A stretch of 64,000 nt of DNA from positions 1-64,000 of the forward strand of contig JAPPMF010000007.1 in NCBI GenBank assembly GCA_028819195.1. Reading direction: 5' to 3'. Each line of letters starts with the position of its first letter. Within the stretch, counting starts at the first letter, position 1. The notes below the pieces were generated by a model. That model was not told the DNA's origin, made no database searches, and worked only from the letters and a program-made list of their open reading frames with translations. The stretch comes from Bin55 sp028819195 (GTDB lineage: Bacteria > Pseudomonadota > Gammaproteobacteria > Pseudomonadales > Azotimanducaceae). Positions 8,277 through 16,237 of this stretch are shown here, in pieces. Made by a program: the position numbers and the translations under genes.

Positions 8277-8652
8277 TCATTTCTTCAATTTTACGGAGCC
8301 AAGAGAGTCCGAAACTTACCAAAGCGTTATCAACGAGATGCTTCGTCTAACCCGTGACATTTCACGGTTTAACCTAGGCTATATTCATAACTTGAACATG
8401 GCTTCCGTTGTAAGTTTTACGGACTCAGATACCTAGGTCTACTTGCTTCCTCAACCACTCTTGTAATGTATGTTGTGCCGCTCATTCTAAATTGGTCATC
8501 AGAGTACTCAAATTCCGCATTTTTATTTTCTTTCCTAAGCTTGTGTGTCGTTTCGACGTGAATTGTTCGTGCTTGTGAGAAGTCACTAAAAATTCCATCT
8601 GAACGACATACGCGATCACTACTTGAAGCTACTCTAAACTTGGAGGTTCCAC
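8277..8652. other. Intergenic region before the second MBL gene
   Basis: These 376 bases hold the small hairpin at 8352-8370 and a 22-base sequence (8370-8391) that recurs at 12484-12505 with 18 identities. A minus-strand open frame (8417-8671) overlaps the start of the MBL gene and is judged a chance frame. The end of the region carries the strong ribosome-binding site (ttggagg) of the MBL gene. Confidence 0.4.
8352..8370 (+). terminator. Possible weak hairpin terminator
   Basis: CCGTGA and TCACGG pair as a perfect 6-bp stem around a CATT loop, followed by TTT. It sits 75 bases downstream of the membrane protein gene. The T-run is short, so termination is only possible. Confidence 0.3.
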
Positions 8653-9531
8653 ATGAGTATAGTAAAATCACTTTCCGTAGATCGTGGTGACATGTTCTAC
8701 ATTTATCACGATGCGAACAGTTTTACCGTTATCGACTGTTGTTTGGTGCCACGCCGTAGAAAAGAGATTCTTAACGAAATCAGAGAAAAGCGAGCAGCAA
8801 AAAGAATTTATCGTTTTATCTCTACACATCCAGATAAGGATCACATATACGGACTAACTGACTTGAACCAACGATGTCCAATCGATAATTTTTACGTTGT
8901 GAAAAATAATGTGTCAAAACACAACAAAAATGAAGATTTTGAGGAATACAAGAAATTTCGTGATTGTCCAAAGGCGTTTCACTTGGCAAGGAGATGTAAA
9001 CGACGGTGGTTAAATGAATCTAATGAAGAAGTACAGTCCGCGAATATTGAGATCCTTTGGCCGGACACAAAAGACGAGCACTTTAAGAATGGATTACAAG
9101 ATGCTAAACGTACCGATAATCCAAACAATATTTCGCCAATCATTCGGTACCAAAAAGAGGACGGTTCTAGTTTCATGTGGATGGGAGATTTAGAAACAGA
9201 ATTCATGGAAAAAATCTTGGACAAAGTAGAACTAACAAGAGTGGATGTACTCTTCGCCCCACACCACGGTCGCGATAGTGGAAAAGTCCCGCGTAAATGG
9301 TTAAAGACACTTAATCCCAAAATTATCGTGATTGGACAAGCACGTTCAGAGTATCTAAATTATTACCCAGGTTGGAATACCATCACTCAAAACTCCGCGG
9401 GTGATATTACATTCGAGTGCCGTCAAAGGTGGACACATGTCTACGTTTCCAAGCCTAACTATAGTGAATATTTCCTCAGGAACCTTGACAAAGAAAACAA
9501 TTTTGGCGGGTATTACATTGGATCATTTTGA
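8653..9531 (+). CDS. Second MBL-fold hydrolase, ComEC/Rec2-like
   Basis: A 292-residue metallo-beta-lactamase-fold protein with a good ribosome-binding site (TTGGAGG, 7 nt from ATG). Key motifs are STHPDKDHIYG (HPDKDH, 59-64), an earlier VIDCC strand, GDLETEFME and APHHGRDSGK. It belongs to the same soluble ComEC-like branch as the first MBL protein, though the two are diverged and differ in length (292 against 374). It lacks signal and membrane segments. It stands on the same strand as the E1/E2 locus, 376 bases downstream, and may be an independent defence or nucleotide-processing gene or a distal member of the system. Confidence 0.78.
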   Translation: MSIVKSLSVDRGDMFYIYHDANSFTVIDCCLVPRRRKEILNEIREKRAAKRIYRFISTHPDKDHIYGLTDLNQRCPIDNFYVVKNNVSKHNKNEDFEEYKKFRDCPKAFHLARRCKRRWLNESNEEVQSANIEILWPDTKDEHFKNGLQDAKRTDNPNNISPIIRYQKEDGSSFMWMGDLETEFMEKILDKVELTRVDVLFAPHHGRDSGKVPRKWLKTLNPKIIVIGQARSEYLNYYPGWNTITQNSAGDITFECRQRWTHVYVSKPNYSEYFLRNLDKENNFGGYYIGSF

Positions 9532-9583
9532 TCTTGACGACAACAACAACAACTAAGCCATTCGACGAAAGCCTATGGGACTT

Positions 9584-9802
9584 TTAGCTCTTCGATTCCA
9601 CTAACTTATTACGAGCTTCAATCGCATCTAAGACACGTCTATCGCCAGTCTTGATGAAATAGTCCATCGCTGGACGAAATTCAAATATCTTCCGTATCTC
9701 TTCTGGATCCTCAGGAAAAATAATCCTACCATCTTCATCTCTAACCAGAGATGGCTGTGGAGCATCAGAAAATCTATCGGTGTTACTTTCTGCCATCGAC
9801 AT
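9584..9802 (-). CDS. Small protein of unknown function after rtcB remnant
   Basis: A 72-residue charged protein. The start ATG (9800-9802) overlaps the TAA of the upstream rtcB remnant by one base (TAATG), a typical coupled arrangement, so it was probably the partner of rtcB in an operon. It has no signal peptide or membrane helix. The sequence is rich in acidic and basic residues (RDEDGRIIFPEDPEEIRK). I do not recognise the family. With rtcB truncated, it may no longer be expressed. Confidence 0.45.
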   Translation of the reverse strand: MSMAESNTDRFSDAPQPSLVRDEDGRIIFPEDPEEIRKIFEFRPAMDYFIKTGDRRVLDAIEARNKLVESKS

Positions 9803-10083
9803 TATCCTTTTACGCAAACAACTTGTTTCAATGTATGCACCGGTGATACTAAATCTTCCTGAGCTTTCATCACGGCGTCAATATCCTTATATGCCGAAGG
9901 AGTCTCATCAATCGTAGTTTCATCCTTACGACATTCTACATCTTTTAGCGAATTTATATGATCTTCCACGCTAATTGATCGTTTAGCTTCAGTCCTAGAC
10001 ATCCGTCTTCCAGCACCATGTGAGACACGAAGAAATTCTTTTGTTTGCGTCAGAGAGTTTGCGGGAAACAAAATGTTGGGGTG
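9802..10083 (-). pseudogene. rtcB: RtcB RNA ligase, C-terminal remnant
   Basis: The open frame encodes the last ~85 residues of RtcB, the GTP-dependent 3'-phosphate RNA ligase: SHGAGRRMSR, which contains the family's conserved histidine loop, then VECRKDETTIDETPSAYKD, and the terminal HTLKQVVCVKG. Full-length RtcB is about 400 residues or more, so more than three quarters is missing. An in-frame stop (TAA, rc of 10084-10086) lies directly upstream, and I find no RtcB sequence in other frames further up. It is a truncated gene whose 5' part was lost or replaced, probably when the neighbouring accessory DNA arrived. Confidence 0.85.
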
Positions 10084-11418
10084 TTAAATATGCGGGTAAA
10101 GATACTGTAACTTGGGGACAATATGGCTAATATTCATTTCCGTTACAAGGAACTAATACGGGAATAGTGCTTTAAATGGAAGAGTTAGTTACGACAGATC
10201 GAGAAAAAAATCATATCGTATGCAATTATCGTTTGTGTTTTTTGTGATTGCAACATTTTTGACCACTAAGTTATTTAATCAAAACTGCTGGCATTTCCAC
10301 GACCAAAGTGTGGCTTTAAAATAAACTCATGCACCGGCGAGACCTACAAAGTGTCCGGAAGCATGTGGGAGAAAATTGGTTCAGAATGACACTCTTCTAG
10401 ATTGCATTTAACAAATTTGTGTGGTTTAGATGAGAAAAAATGATTCTAGGGTCGAGTGTGGGAGATTGTTTAGGGAGACGTTCGGTCCGCTATGAGTAAC
10501 TGAACGGACACTTTTAGTTATAACGAGTTGGTTTCACATACGATCTACCGTGTACAAAAATGTGAATATCTTGTATCGACACGATACCCAGAAACGAATT
10601 CTCAAAGCTAGAAATGGAATAAATTAGAAGTGTCTTTGCCGGGCAACAAATAGCACAACGATTCGATGTCGGTGTACGAAGATTTTATTGATTCGTGCAT
10701 CGTCCCCGAAGCGATCTACATGCCCAACAAACAGATCCTCTAGTACAGCTACTTTAGAGTCTGCTGAAAACGGTTAAATATTCAAGACATTTTGCTAGCA
10801 ACAACCGTTTACATGACATCGTATGACTAGATTGAGCACCCAGTCTGAGAGATCCTTTACTAGGGAACTAGCAGAGTTCTTGCTCCCTTCTATACGTAAA
10901 ACTCAGTTTTGAAAGCGTTGAGTCCAATAGAGCATTCGCCGCTCAAACTTCTGATGTAGTGACTCTTGCAAGATAGCAGAATCCGAAGTGAACCGGATTC
11001 CACACTCTTTAGATTTGAGAGATGTTCTAGCAGTTCAAGATAGTATTTGCATCAGAGTGCTTTGCCTTAGCGATTTAGCAATTGATACGATGTCTTTGAC
11101 CGGTAGCTTTGGCACGAATTTTGCCTTCAATTATGCAAGATCATACGAAGCGCGAATCGCAATGAGCAAGCTTGTTAAGGGGAGTAGTAATCCATTGCTA
11201 GACGAAACACCGACGTTGAATGTGTTCATAGTTACGAGTCACTATGTTCAACGTTAAGCACGTTGACCCGCGAAGTGGTATCGTGCATTAGGGTGGTCAA
11301 TTGAATGCACTGGGTTGATAAAATCTACCAGTGTTCAAGAACTGAAAATGAAGCCAATGCATCAAACGACGAAAGTTGAAGATGCTAGGTTGTGCTTTCG
11401 ACTAGGAGCCCACTAAAC
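10084..11418. other. Gene-poor, probably degenerate stretch
   Basis: About 1.3 kb follow the break in rtcB without a convincing gene. An 89-codon frame at 10988-11257 (+, GTG) has no ribosome-binding site or recognisable family and is not called. A region near 10480-10520 contains GGTCCG and CGGAC in inverted orientation, which might be the trace of a transposon end, but no transposase was identified. The composition and broken frames fit decaying DNA at an island boundary. Confidence 0.4.
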
Positions 11419-12327
11419 ATGGATTCAACAATCAATATGGGACGAATATCGCCAATCTTTCTTGGATTGGCACTATTTACTTGCGTGCTTACCTTCTCTG
11501 CGACTCTTGCTAATACAGAGCAAACTACCGAAGAGGCTTTCGTTGCAGAGAATGCAGAGAAACCTCACTTTACTTTAATGGACACTGAGGAAGCAATCAG
11601 CCGTTATCGTAGTGAACGATACAAGAAAATAGCAGAAGGACTTGCGTCTTCCTCGCTTTCAGATGACCATCGAGAATTGCTCGCAACTGCAATGTCCAAG
11701 ATGTATCTGGGTGTTCCCGTGAGTTCTTTCACGCATATGGAACGTGAGGAAAGTTCAGACCTTGAAGAACCTTCGGAAAGCAATGCCAATTTGTTTGTCA
11801 GTGACGACGGCCGAATTCAGCATGCTAGTGAATCGATCGTACGCGGCTTGAATTCTCCAAGTCCGTTCGTTTCCTTGCCTCTCCTACCATTTATTCCCGC
11901 CACAGGCAGGATCCTAAATGAATCGGATACCGAGGCAAATTTCATCTTCGACGTTGAAACTAACATGATCGCTGAAGCAGGGGATGACGACTCCTCTGGC
12001 ATGATGGAAAAAATGAAAATGGTTGCCGAACTTACAGTAGGCAAACTGGATCAGTCGCCTACTAGATTTATACTAAGACTCGAAAAGCCATTGCGCAAAC
12101 GATTCCTTTTTAAGCTTTCAAAATTCCAAATGGAACTACACTATTCCTATATTGATAGTTGCAGCGGATATGCCGTCAACCAAATGTCCATGGAAGTGAA
12201 TGCATCTGTGATTATCAAGGGAAAAATGCACGAATTAATGGAATCGACGTTCACTGACATCGAATGCGCACAACCGTTGCGCTATTTGTTACCAAACGAA
12301 GACGAGTCCAATTTCTTCCAGTTTTAG
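11419..12327 (+). CDS. Secreted protein of unknown function
   Basis: A 302-residue protein. The start ATG 11419 is chosen because AGGAG lies 10 nt upstream and a signal peptide follows directly (hydrophobic core IFLGLALFTCVLTFSATLA, cleavage after about residue 31). The N-terminal mature region is acidic and helical. The C-terminal half alternates hydrophobic strands (FIFDVETNMIAEAG, RFILRLEKPLRKRFLF, MELHYSYIDSCSGY), suggesting a beta-sandwich or lipid-binding fold in the periplasm. Two cysteines (in DSCSGY and DIECAQ) could form a disulphide. I do not recognise the family. It stands alone between two gene-poor stretches. Confidence 0.6.
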   Translation: MDSTINMGRISPIFLGLALFTCVLTFSATLANTEQTTEEAFVAENAEKPHFTLMDTEEAISRYRSERYKKIAEGLASSSLSDDHRELLATAMSKMYLGVPVSSFTHMEREESSDLEEPSESNANLFVSDDGRIQHASESIVRGLNSPSPFVSLPLLPFIPATGRILNESDTEANFIFDVETNMIAEAGDDDSSGMMEKMKMVAELTVGKLDQSPTRFILRLEKPLRKRFLFKLSKFQMELHYSYIDSCSGYAVNQMSMEVNASVIIKGKMHELMESTFTDIECAQPLRYLLPNEDESNFFQF

Positions 12328-13014
12328 TGTTGAGGATTCTTTCCTAGGATATCGGTTAGATTCAAGATATTCAAGTTTGTGTACAAGGTAAATCGTACTT
12401 GAAACGAATTTTTGCTACTCTGTTGGGACTTATCCAGCTGATTAACCAGAAATCCCGTTTATGTAGGGCATAACATCACACTATAACACAGGCTATATTC
12501 GCAACGTCCAGGCACACCCTGTACTTGTCGGTAACTCATCGCGGAACGAGTATTACAAGTATGGCGAATAAGGTGAAAGTACACAAGAAACCAACGTTTG
12601 TTCAGTGGAAGTGGACTATGAATGGAGGCGCTGTTTCAGCGACAATTTTGTTTTTTAAAGGAAGTTGCAACTTCGACGCCCCGTTCAATAAGATGACTTG
12701 GCGACTGAATGCGACGTTGTTACTGAGACCACCGCCGATTTGGAGTTATTGGACGAAACGGTAGGATTAATCGCCGAAAAGTTCCTACGAAACCTCACGT
12801 TAACAAAGCTTGCGCTGAAATCATAGGAAAATCTCAAACAATGGAACCAACTCATAAACTTAGCGGGCTACTGGAACACACCGCTCCGTACTAAGGACGG
12901 CAAGAAAGCTTGAAAAAGGCGGTTCCCGAAGTAGAGGAGAATATTCAAACTTGTTTCGAAGCTGCGCGGAAAATTGATGCGACGATCAACGGCTAAAATA
13001 CACAATTCGCCAAA
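12328..13014. other. Degenerate stretch without an intact gene
   Basis: These 687 bases hold several short open frames. One begins ATG 12561 (67 codons); another, in a different frame around 12685-12825, reads like protein (TADLELLDETVGLIAEKF) but has no start. They may be pieces of one frameshifted gene. A 22-base sequence at 12484-12505 resembles the one at 8370-8391. No family was recognised. Confidence 0.35.
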
Positions 13015-13359
13015 ATGACGAGTTTGTTTTTGTGGTCACCGAATTGGAAAACGTACATGTACCACTATTTATTCTATTACCAACTTCATCCTCAGTCTTG
13101 GCTTGACAGCGAGGAGGTGGAAGAATTGCTGGCATCGCTTGGAGTCGCTACGAAAATGCACCCAATGCTGATCCGGTTAGAAACAGAGGAGGCTAACGTC
13201 CATTCTGTTCACCAATCAATTTTGAAATTATTCAGACCGAATAGTGGAAACGTGTATTATTTGACTGAAATACCAGAATTTCTAAATGTCGCTGGTCAAA
13301 CTAGACTTGCGCGATTTACAAATATCCGTGACTGGATGGAATTGGAGAATGATGACTGA
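13015..13359 (+). CDS. Hypothetical protein, first of a coupled pair
   Basis: A 114-residue protein of unknown family starting at ATG 13015. The N-terminus is aromatic-rich (WKTYMYHYLFYYQ); the C-terminal part (VYYLTEIPEFLNVAGQTRLARF) suggests a compact alpha/beta domain. It overlaps the next gene by eight bases (ATGACTGA), so the two are probably translated together. The surrounding DNA holds transposon relics, so mobile-element cargo is likely, but no function can be given. Confidence 0.4.
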   Translation: MTSLFLWSPNWKTYMYHYLFYYQLHPQSWLDSEEVEELLASLGVATKMHPMLIRLETEEANVHSVHQSILKLFRPNSGNVYYLTEIPEFLNVAGQTRLARFTNIRDWMELENDD

Positions 13360-13648
13360 AGATAGCATCGCAATTCAAGATCTTTACGAAAGAGTTTTGC
13401 AGTTTTTGTACAGATATAACTCAAGCACGGAAGAGATGCGCGGCATGTTTAAGAAATTATTGCTAGACGAATTTGGCCAGAGCTTCTTGGACTCAGTTAT
13501 TTTGGAAATAAGAAGGCTATTCAACGATAGATTGATTGAAGTGGAGTTAGATCCAGACGGTCCTGCATTTAATTATCGAATGACAGAGGCTGGAGTAAAG
13601 AGCGTTCAGGCAATACAAATTAGTAAAAAATCTAAGGACGAGGAGTAA
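13352..13648 (+). CDS. Hypothetical protein with winged-helix-like C-terminus
   Basis: A 98-residue protein; ATG 13352 is preferred over ATG 13349 because GGAG lies 4 nt upstream. The middle and C-terminal segments (LDSVILEIRRLFNDRLIEVEL, then YRMTEAG) resemble a winged helix-turn-helix recognition helix and the common LTEAG-type wing boundary, so a DNA-binding role is conceivable. The C-terminus is basic (SKKSKDEE). It overlaps the preceding gene. No named family was recognised. Confidence 0.45.
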   Translation: MTEDSIAIQDLYERVLQFLYRYNSSTEEMRGMFKKLLLDEFGQSFLDSVILEIRRLFNDRLIEVELDPDGPAFNYRMTEAGVKSVQAIQISKKSKDEE

Positions 13649-13865
13649 TTCCGACTTTTTTCTTAGTCTCTTTGAACTTTGTTATGTTTTTTGTATTCTG
13701 GCCATATGTGGTCACCAAGTAGTGACTCAACCAGCCCGCCACAAATTCTTTCCTAAGCTTTGTCGAGAATAGTGTAGTGGTGTTCCTGCGGTATTCCGAA
13801 TAATAGATCCATCATGATTACTTCTTGTTCTGTGCGCTGGGTTTTCTCAATCAGGGTGACCGACG

Positions 13866-14359
13866 CAGTATCGCTGTCGCACCTGCGGTAAGTACTTCAG
13901 TATAAAAACTAATGCATTCTTAAAAGGAAAGCGCCTATTACTGAGAAAATAGGTGCATACGATTTATCTCATGTGTACGAACATTAAAGGTGTTTCTAGC
14001 ATGAGAATCCGTAGGGAAATCAACGTACGAAGCCTGCCGTGTGGTATCTCATGCACCGAATTAGGCAGGCGATGGGTATTGTTCCCAGCGGTGACGACTA
14101 GTTTAGTAGCGAAGTGGAAGTGGACAAAATCTATATCGGCGGTGAAGAGAGCAACCGCCATGCGTCCAAGAAACACTGTCTAGGCCGGGGTGTAGCAGGC
14201 AAGAAACTCGTTATTGGAATTAAACATTGAGAAATTGCACATTAAAAAGCCAAAGTCATTAACGACACGAACCGAGAAACGATACAGGGATTTATCCAAG
14301 AAAACGTTGCAATCCCTAACCAGATCAATACGAGTGCGACTATTTTGAAGTGTATGTAG
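13866..14359 (+). pseudogene. IS1595 (ISXO2-like) transposase relic
   Basis: Reading across frames reconstructs an IS1595-family DDE transposase: a zinc-ribbon tail (CRTCGKYFS), the helix NIKGVSSMRIRREINV, then after a frameshift WYLMHRIRQAMG, an in-frame stop, and FSSEVEVDKIYIGGEESNRH leading to KKHCLGRGVAGKKLVIGIK. The EVEVD..Y.GG segment holds the first catalytic Asp. At least three in-frame stops and one frameshift are present and the C-terminal catalytic residues are lost, so it is dead. Terminal inverted repeats and target duplications could not be located. It marks past insertion in this accessory region. Confidence 0.82.
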
Positions 14360-14405
14360 ATGGCAGAACTTTAGTTGTCACGACAGCTTGAAAATAGCGA
14401 GAGAA

Positions 14406-14531
14406 ATGGCTAAAAAGATAGAAACGGCTATTCAAGACGCTAAAGATGGAGATGTGCGTGAGATCTATATTGAGTACTTGGAAGAACTGCATGAAGAGTT
14501 ATATGCTGACATTGAAAGAGGATATATTTAG
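14406..14531 (+). CDS. Very small ORF (41 aa), unknown
   Basis: ATG 14406 to TAG 14529-14531 encodes 41 residues, helical and strongly acidic (REIYIEYLEELHEELYADIE). The stop abuts the ATG of the next ORF, and a weak GAGAGA precedes the start. The tight junction suggests a coupled pair of small proteins. Function unknown. Confidence 0.35.
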   Translation: MAKKIETAIQDAKDGDVREIYIEYLEELHEELYADIERGYI

Positions 14532-14750
14532 ATGATCCATCCTAATATATCATTGGACAAGCAGCCTGTCGTTCATCACGAGACTGTAGATGGTGATAGG
14601 CTCTATACAGTATCCTCACAAAATGCTAGTGCGTTGAAAGTTGTTTGGAACAAGGATGGCAAGGGTTACAATGTTGGTGAGCTTATCGGACAAAACATGG
14701 CCTACAATCTTGTCAATTTATTGAGAACGATAGAACAGTTTATCAGGTAG
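14532..14750 (+). CDS. Small hypothetical protein (72 aa)
   Basis: A 72-residue protein starting directly after the previous stop, with AGAGGA about 10 nt upstream. Short beta-type segments (RLYTVSSQNASALKVVWNKDGKGYN) precede a C-terminal helix (NLVNLLRTIEQFI). The pattern resembles small accessory proteins of mobile elements, but no family was recognised. Confidence 0.4.
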   Translation: MIHPNISLDKQPVVHHETVDGDRLYTVSSQNASALKVVWNKDGKGYNVGELIGQNMAYNLVNLLRTIEQFIR

Positions 14751-14766
14751 GTATGACAGATTCGGT

Positions 14767-15018
14767 TTGGATTTACAAACTTTGAGGAGTTACGTGGTGG
14801 ATAATTTGTATTTTATTGCGGCGTGTTTCATATTTGTTGGTGTTCCAACTATAGCGTTTTACATGATGTATGTTTACTCAATGCTAGGCAAGATGTTGAT
14901 AGCAGTCAATATTGAGGAGAAAGAGAGGCAATACAAATCATTGTGTAGAGAAATAGAACAATTAGATGAAGAGTTAGTCAGAAAGGTAAAGGAGTTAAAG
15001 CGTGACCAAGAAGACTAA
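14767..15018 (+). CDS. Small single-pass membrane protein with coiled coil
   Basis: Up to 83 residues from TTG 14767. One transmembrane helix (about residues 14-36, FIAACFIFVGVPTIAFYMMY) is followed by a charged helical tail with heptad character (QYKSLCREIEQLDEELVRK). The start is uncertain because no ribosome-binding site supports the TTG. It follows the small ORF pair by 16 bases. Function unknown. Confidence 0.35.
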   Translation: MDLQTLRSYVVDNLYFIAACFIFVGVPTIAFYMMYVYSMLGKMLIAVNIEEKERQYKSLCREIEQLDEELVRKVKELKRDQED

Positions 15019-15157
15019 GAGAAATCCGAACTCTATCAATACCTAAATGGAATCAAGGGAGTAGGAAAACCGTACAATTTCGCTTACCTTGCGTACATGG
15101 CGATTCGACTCATTGAATGCGAACGACTATTGAAAACAAGGGTCTGTCAGAAATTCC

Positions 15158-15358
15158 GTGTATATCATATCACCTCCGAAGGTCCATGGTGAATATAAAG
15201 TCGACATCGCGAAAGATGTTAATGCACGATTAAACTCTTATCAGACGGGCGATCCAGAACGTAGATTTTCGTTAGAGTTTGCGCTTGAGACTCCGCTATT
15301 TCGAGAAACAGAAGAGCACATTCACAAACATTTGCCAAATCGATTTGAATGGCACTAG
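15158..15358 (+). pseudogene. T5orf172-type GIY-YIG nuclease domain fragment
   Basis: The 66 codons contain the hallmark of the T5orf172/GIY-YIG group: YIISPPKVHGEYKVDIAKDV then NARLNSYQTGDPERRF and HIHKHLPNRFEW. After the stop, the next frame continues plausibly (LEDINREIEAYAA, to about 15396), which fits the family's C-terminus, so the gene seems frameshifted. The upstream part (about 15060-15157) also reads as protein without a start. It is probably a broken nuclease gene from a mobile element or phage. Confidence 0.6.
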
Positions 15359-15433
15359 AAGACATTAATCGTGAGATTGAGGCTTACGCGGCGTAAGTTG
15401 CAAGTAAGAAACTGATTTGAGTACGAACTTAGT

Positions 15434-15709
15434 ATGAAGTTATCGAAACAAAAACTACCTTTCATATTTAATCTCATCCGATTCAACGAGTCTCATCAAC
15501 AAGATATTTCTGGTCAAAATTTTTACTTTGAAAGGGTTGCTAAAGGAAAGCGCAGGATGTGGGCTACTCATATAGACATCGAGGATCCAACTCCAGCTAA
15601 AGTGATAATTTTTGTACGAACGGACGTGAAAAGACAAGAAATCGTGGATGAGATCAATAAAGCTCAAACATTTTTTCGTGAGCAAGTCGAACCTGCGCAC
15701 TCCGAATAG
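15434..15709 (+). CDS. Hypothetical protein (91 aa)
   Basis: A 91-residue protein starting at ATG 15434. It contains strands and helices without signal peptide or membrane segments (KVIIFVRTDVKRQEIVDEIN), and is basic in its middle part (KGKRRMWATHIDIED). No ribosome-binding site is clear and no family was recognised. It lies among mobile-element relics. Confidence 0.35.
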   Translation: MKLSKQKLPFIFNLIRFNESHQQDISGQNFYFERVAKGKRRMWATHIDIEDPTPAKVIIFVRTDVKRQEIVDEINKAQTFFREQVEPAHSE

Positions 15710-15735
15710 CCCGAGAAGCGGCGAAAGTCCTGCAT

Positions 15736-15763
15736 TTGACACTTAACACTACATTATTATACT
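15736..15763 (+). promoter_or_regulatory. Sigma-70-type promoter
   Basis: A perfect -35 TTGACA (15736-15741) and a -10 TATACT (15758-15763) are separated by 16 bases, pointing rightwards. It is the best consensus promoter I found in the window. Confidence 0.6.
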
Positions 15764-15770
15764 GTATAAT
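15756..15770. promoter_or_regulatory. Operator-like palindrome over the -10 box
   Basis: ATTATAC and GTATAAT form perfect 7-bp half-sites around a single T, overlapping the -10 element of the promoter at 15736-15763. Such a position would allow a dimeric repressor to block transcription. Confidence 0.45.
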
Positions 15771-15810
15771 ATCGTCAGCATGTCCATATATTAACAACCA
15801 AGAAGCGAAC

Positions 15811-15977
15811 GTGCCCAAACTTAAACCTACCCCGATCACGAACCTCAATCCGACGAGAAATTCGTGACAATGGACGAGTTCAAAAAGACGGTTGGTGCAA
15901 TGATGCACGCGTCGCGGGAAGAGCACTGGAAAAAGAAGCGGAAAATACTCCCAAAAATACAAAAATCAGACCGGTAA
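15811..15977 (+). pseudogene. Small frameshifted ORF downstream of the promoter
   Basis: A GTG start at 15811 gives 18 codons (MPKLKPTPITNLNPTRNS) and a stop. In another frame ATG 15870 gives 35 codons (MDEFKKTVGAMMHASREE then a lysine-rich tail) ending at TAA 15975-15977. Together they look like one small basic protein broken by a frameshift or a sequencing error. It lies about 40 bases downstream of the predicted transcription start. The family was not identified. Confidence 0.35.
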
Positions 15978-16237
15978 TCGGTCGTATCTAGTTCGAGCGA
16001 TTGCTTGGGTAATCAGCTAGATATGCCCCGTCCCTTTAAATAACACCCGCCAAGGTGAGAATGATGTAGATATCGCAATTACCAAAATAAATTTAGAGTG
16101 GTGAAATCTATTTGGAATTTCCGTCCTAATCGATAAACGATCATCCACAAATGGACCGGTTCAGCAAAAATTTTGTATGGATTGAAAAACAAGTATATCA
16201 CCTATTTTATCTCAATTGCGATGATAAGAATACAAGT

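Larger units (their letters stand above)
15710..16237. other. Intergenic region with a strong promoter and a small broken ORF
   Basis: These 528 bases carry the consensus promoter at 15736-15763, the palindrome at 15756-15770 and the small frameshifted ORF at 15811-15977. From 15978 to 16237 I see nothing further; the minus-strand phosphoribosyltransferase gene ends at 16238. Confidence 0.45.

Noticed and set aside
8417..8671. 84-codon minus-strand frame
   Set aside because: Overlaps the well-supported MBL start and its ribosome-binding site; no recognisable features.
10480..10520. GGTCCG...CGGAC inverted sequence as a transposon end
   Set aside because: Only a short match and no transposase or matching second end was found nearby.
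10988..11257. 89-codon GTG frame
   Set aside because: No ribosome-binding site, no family and degenerate surroundings.
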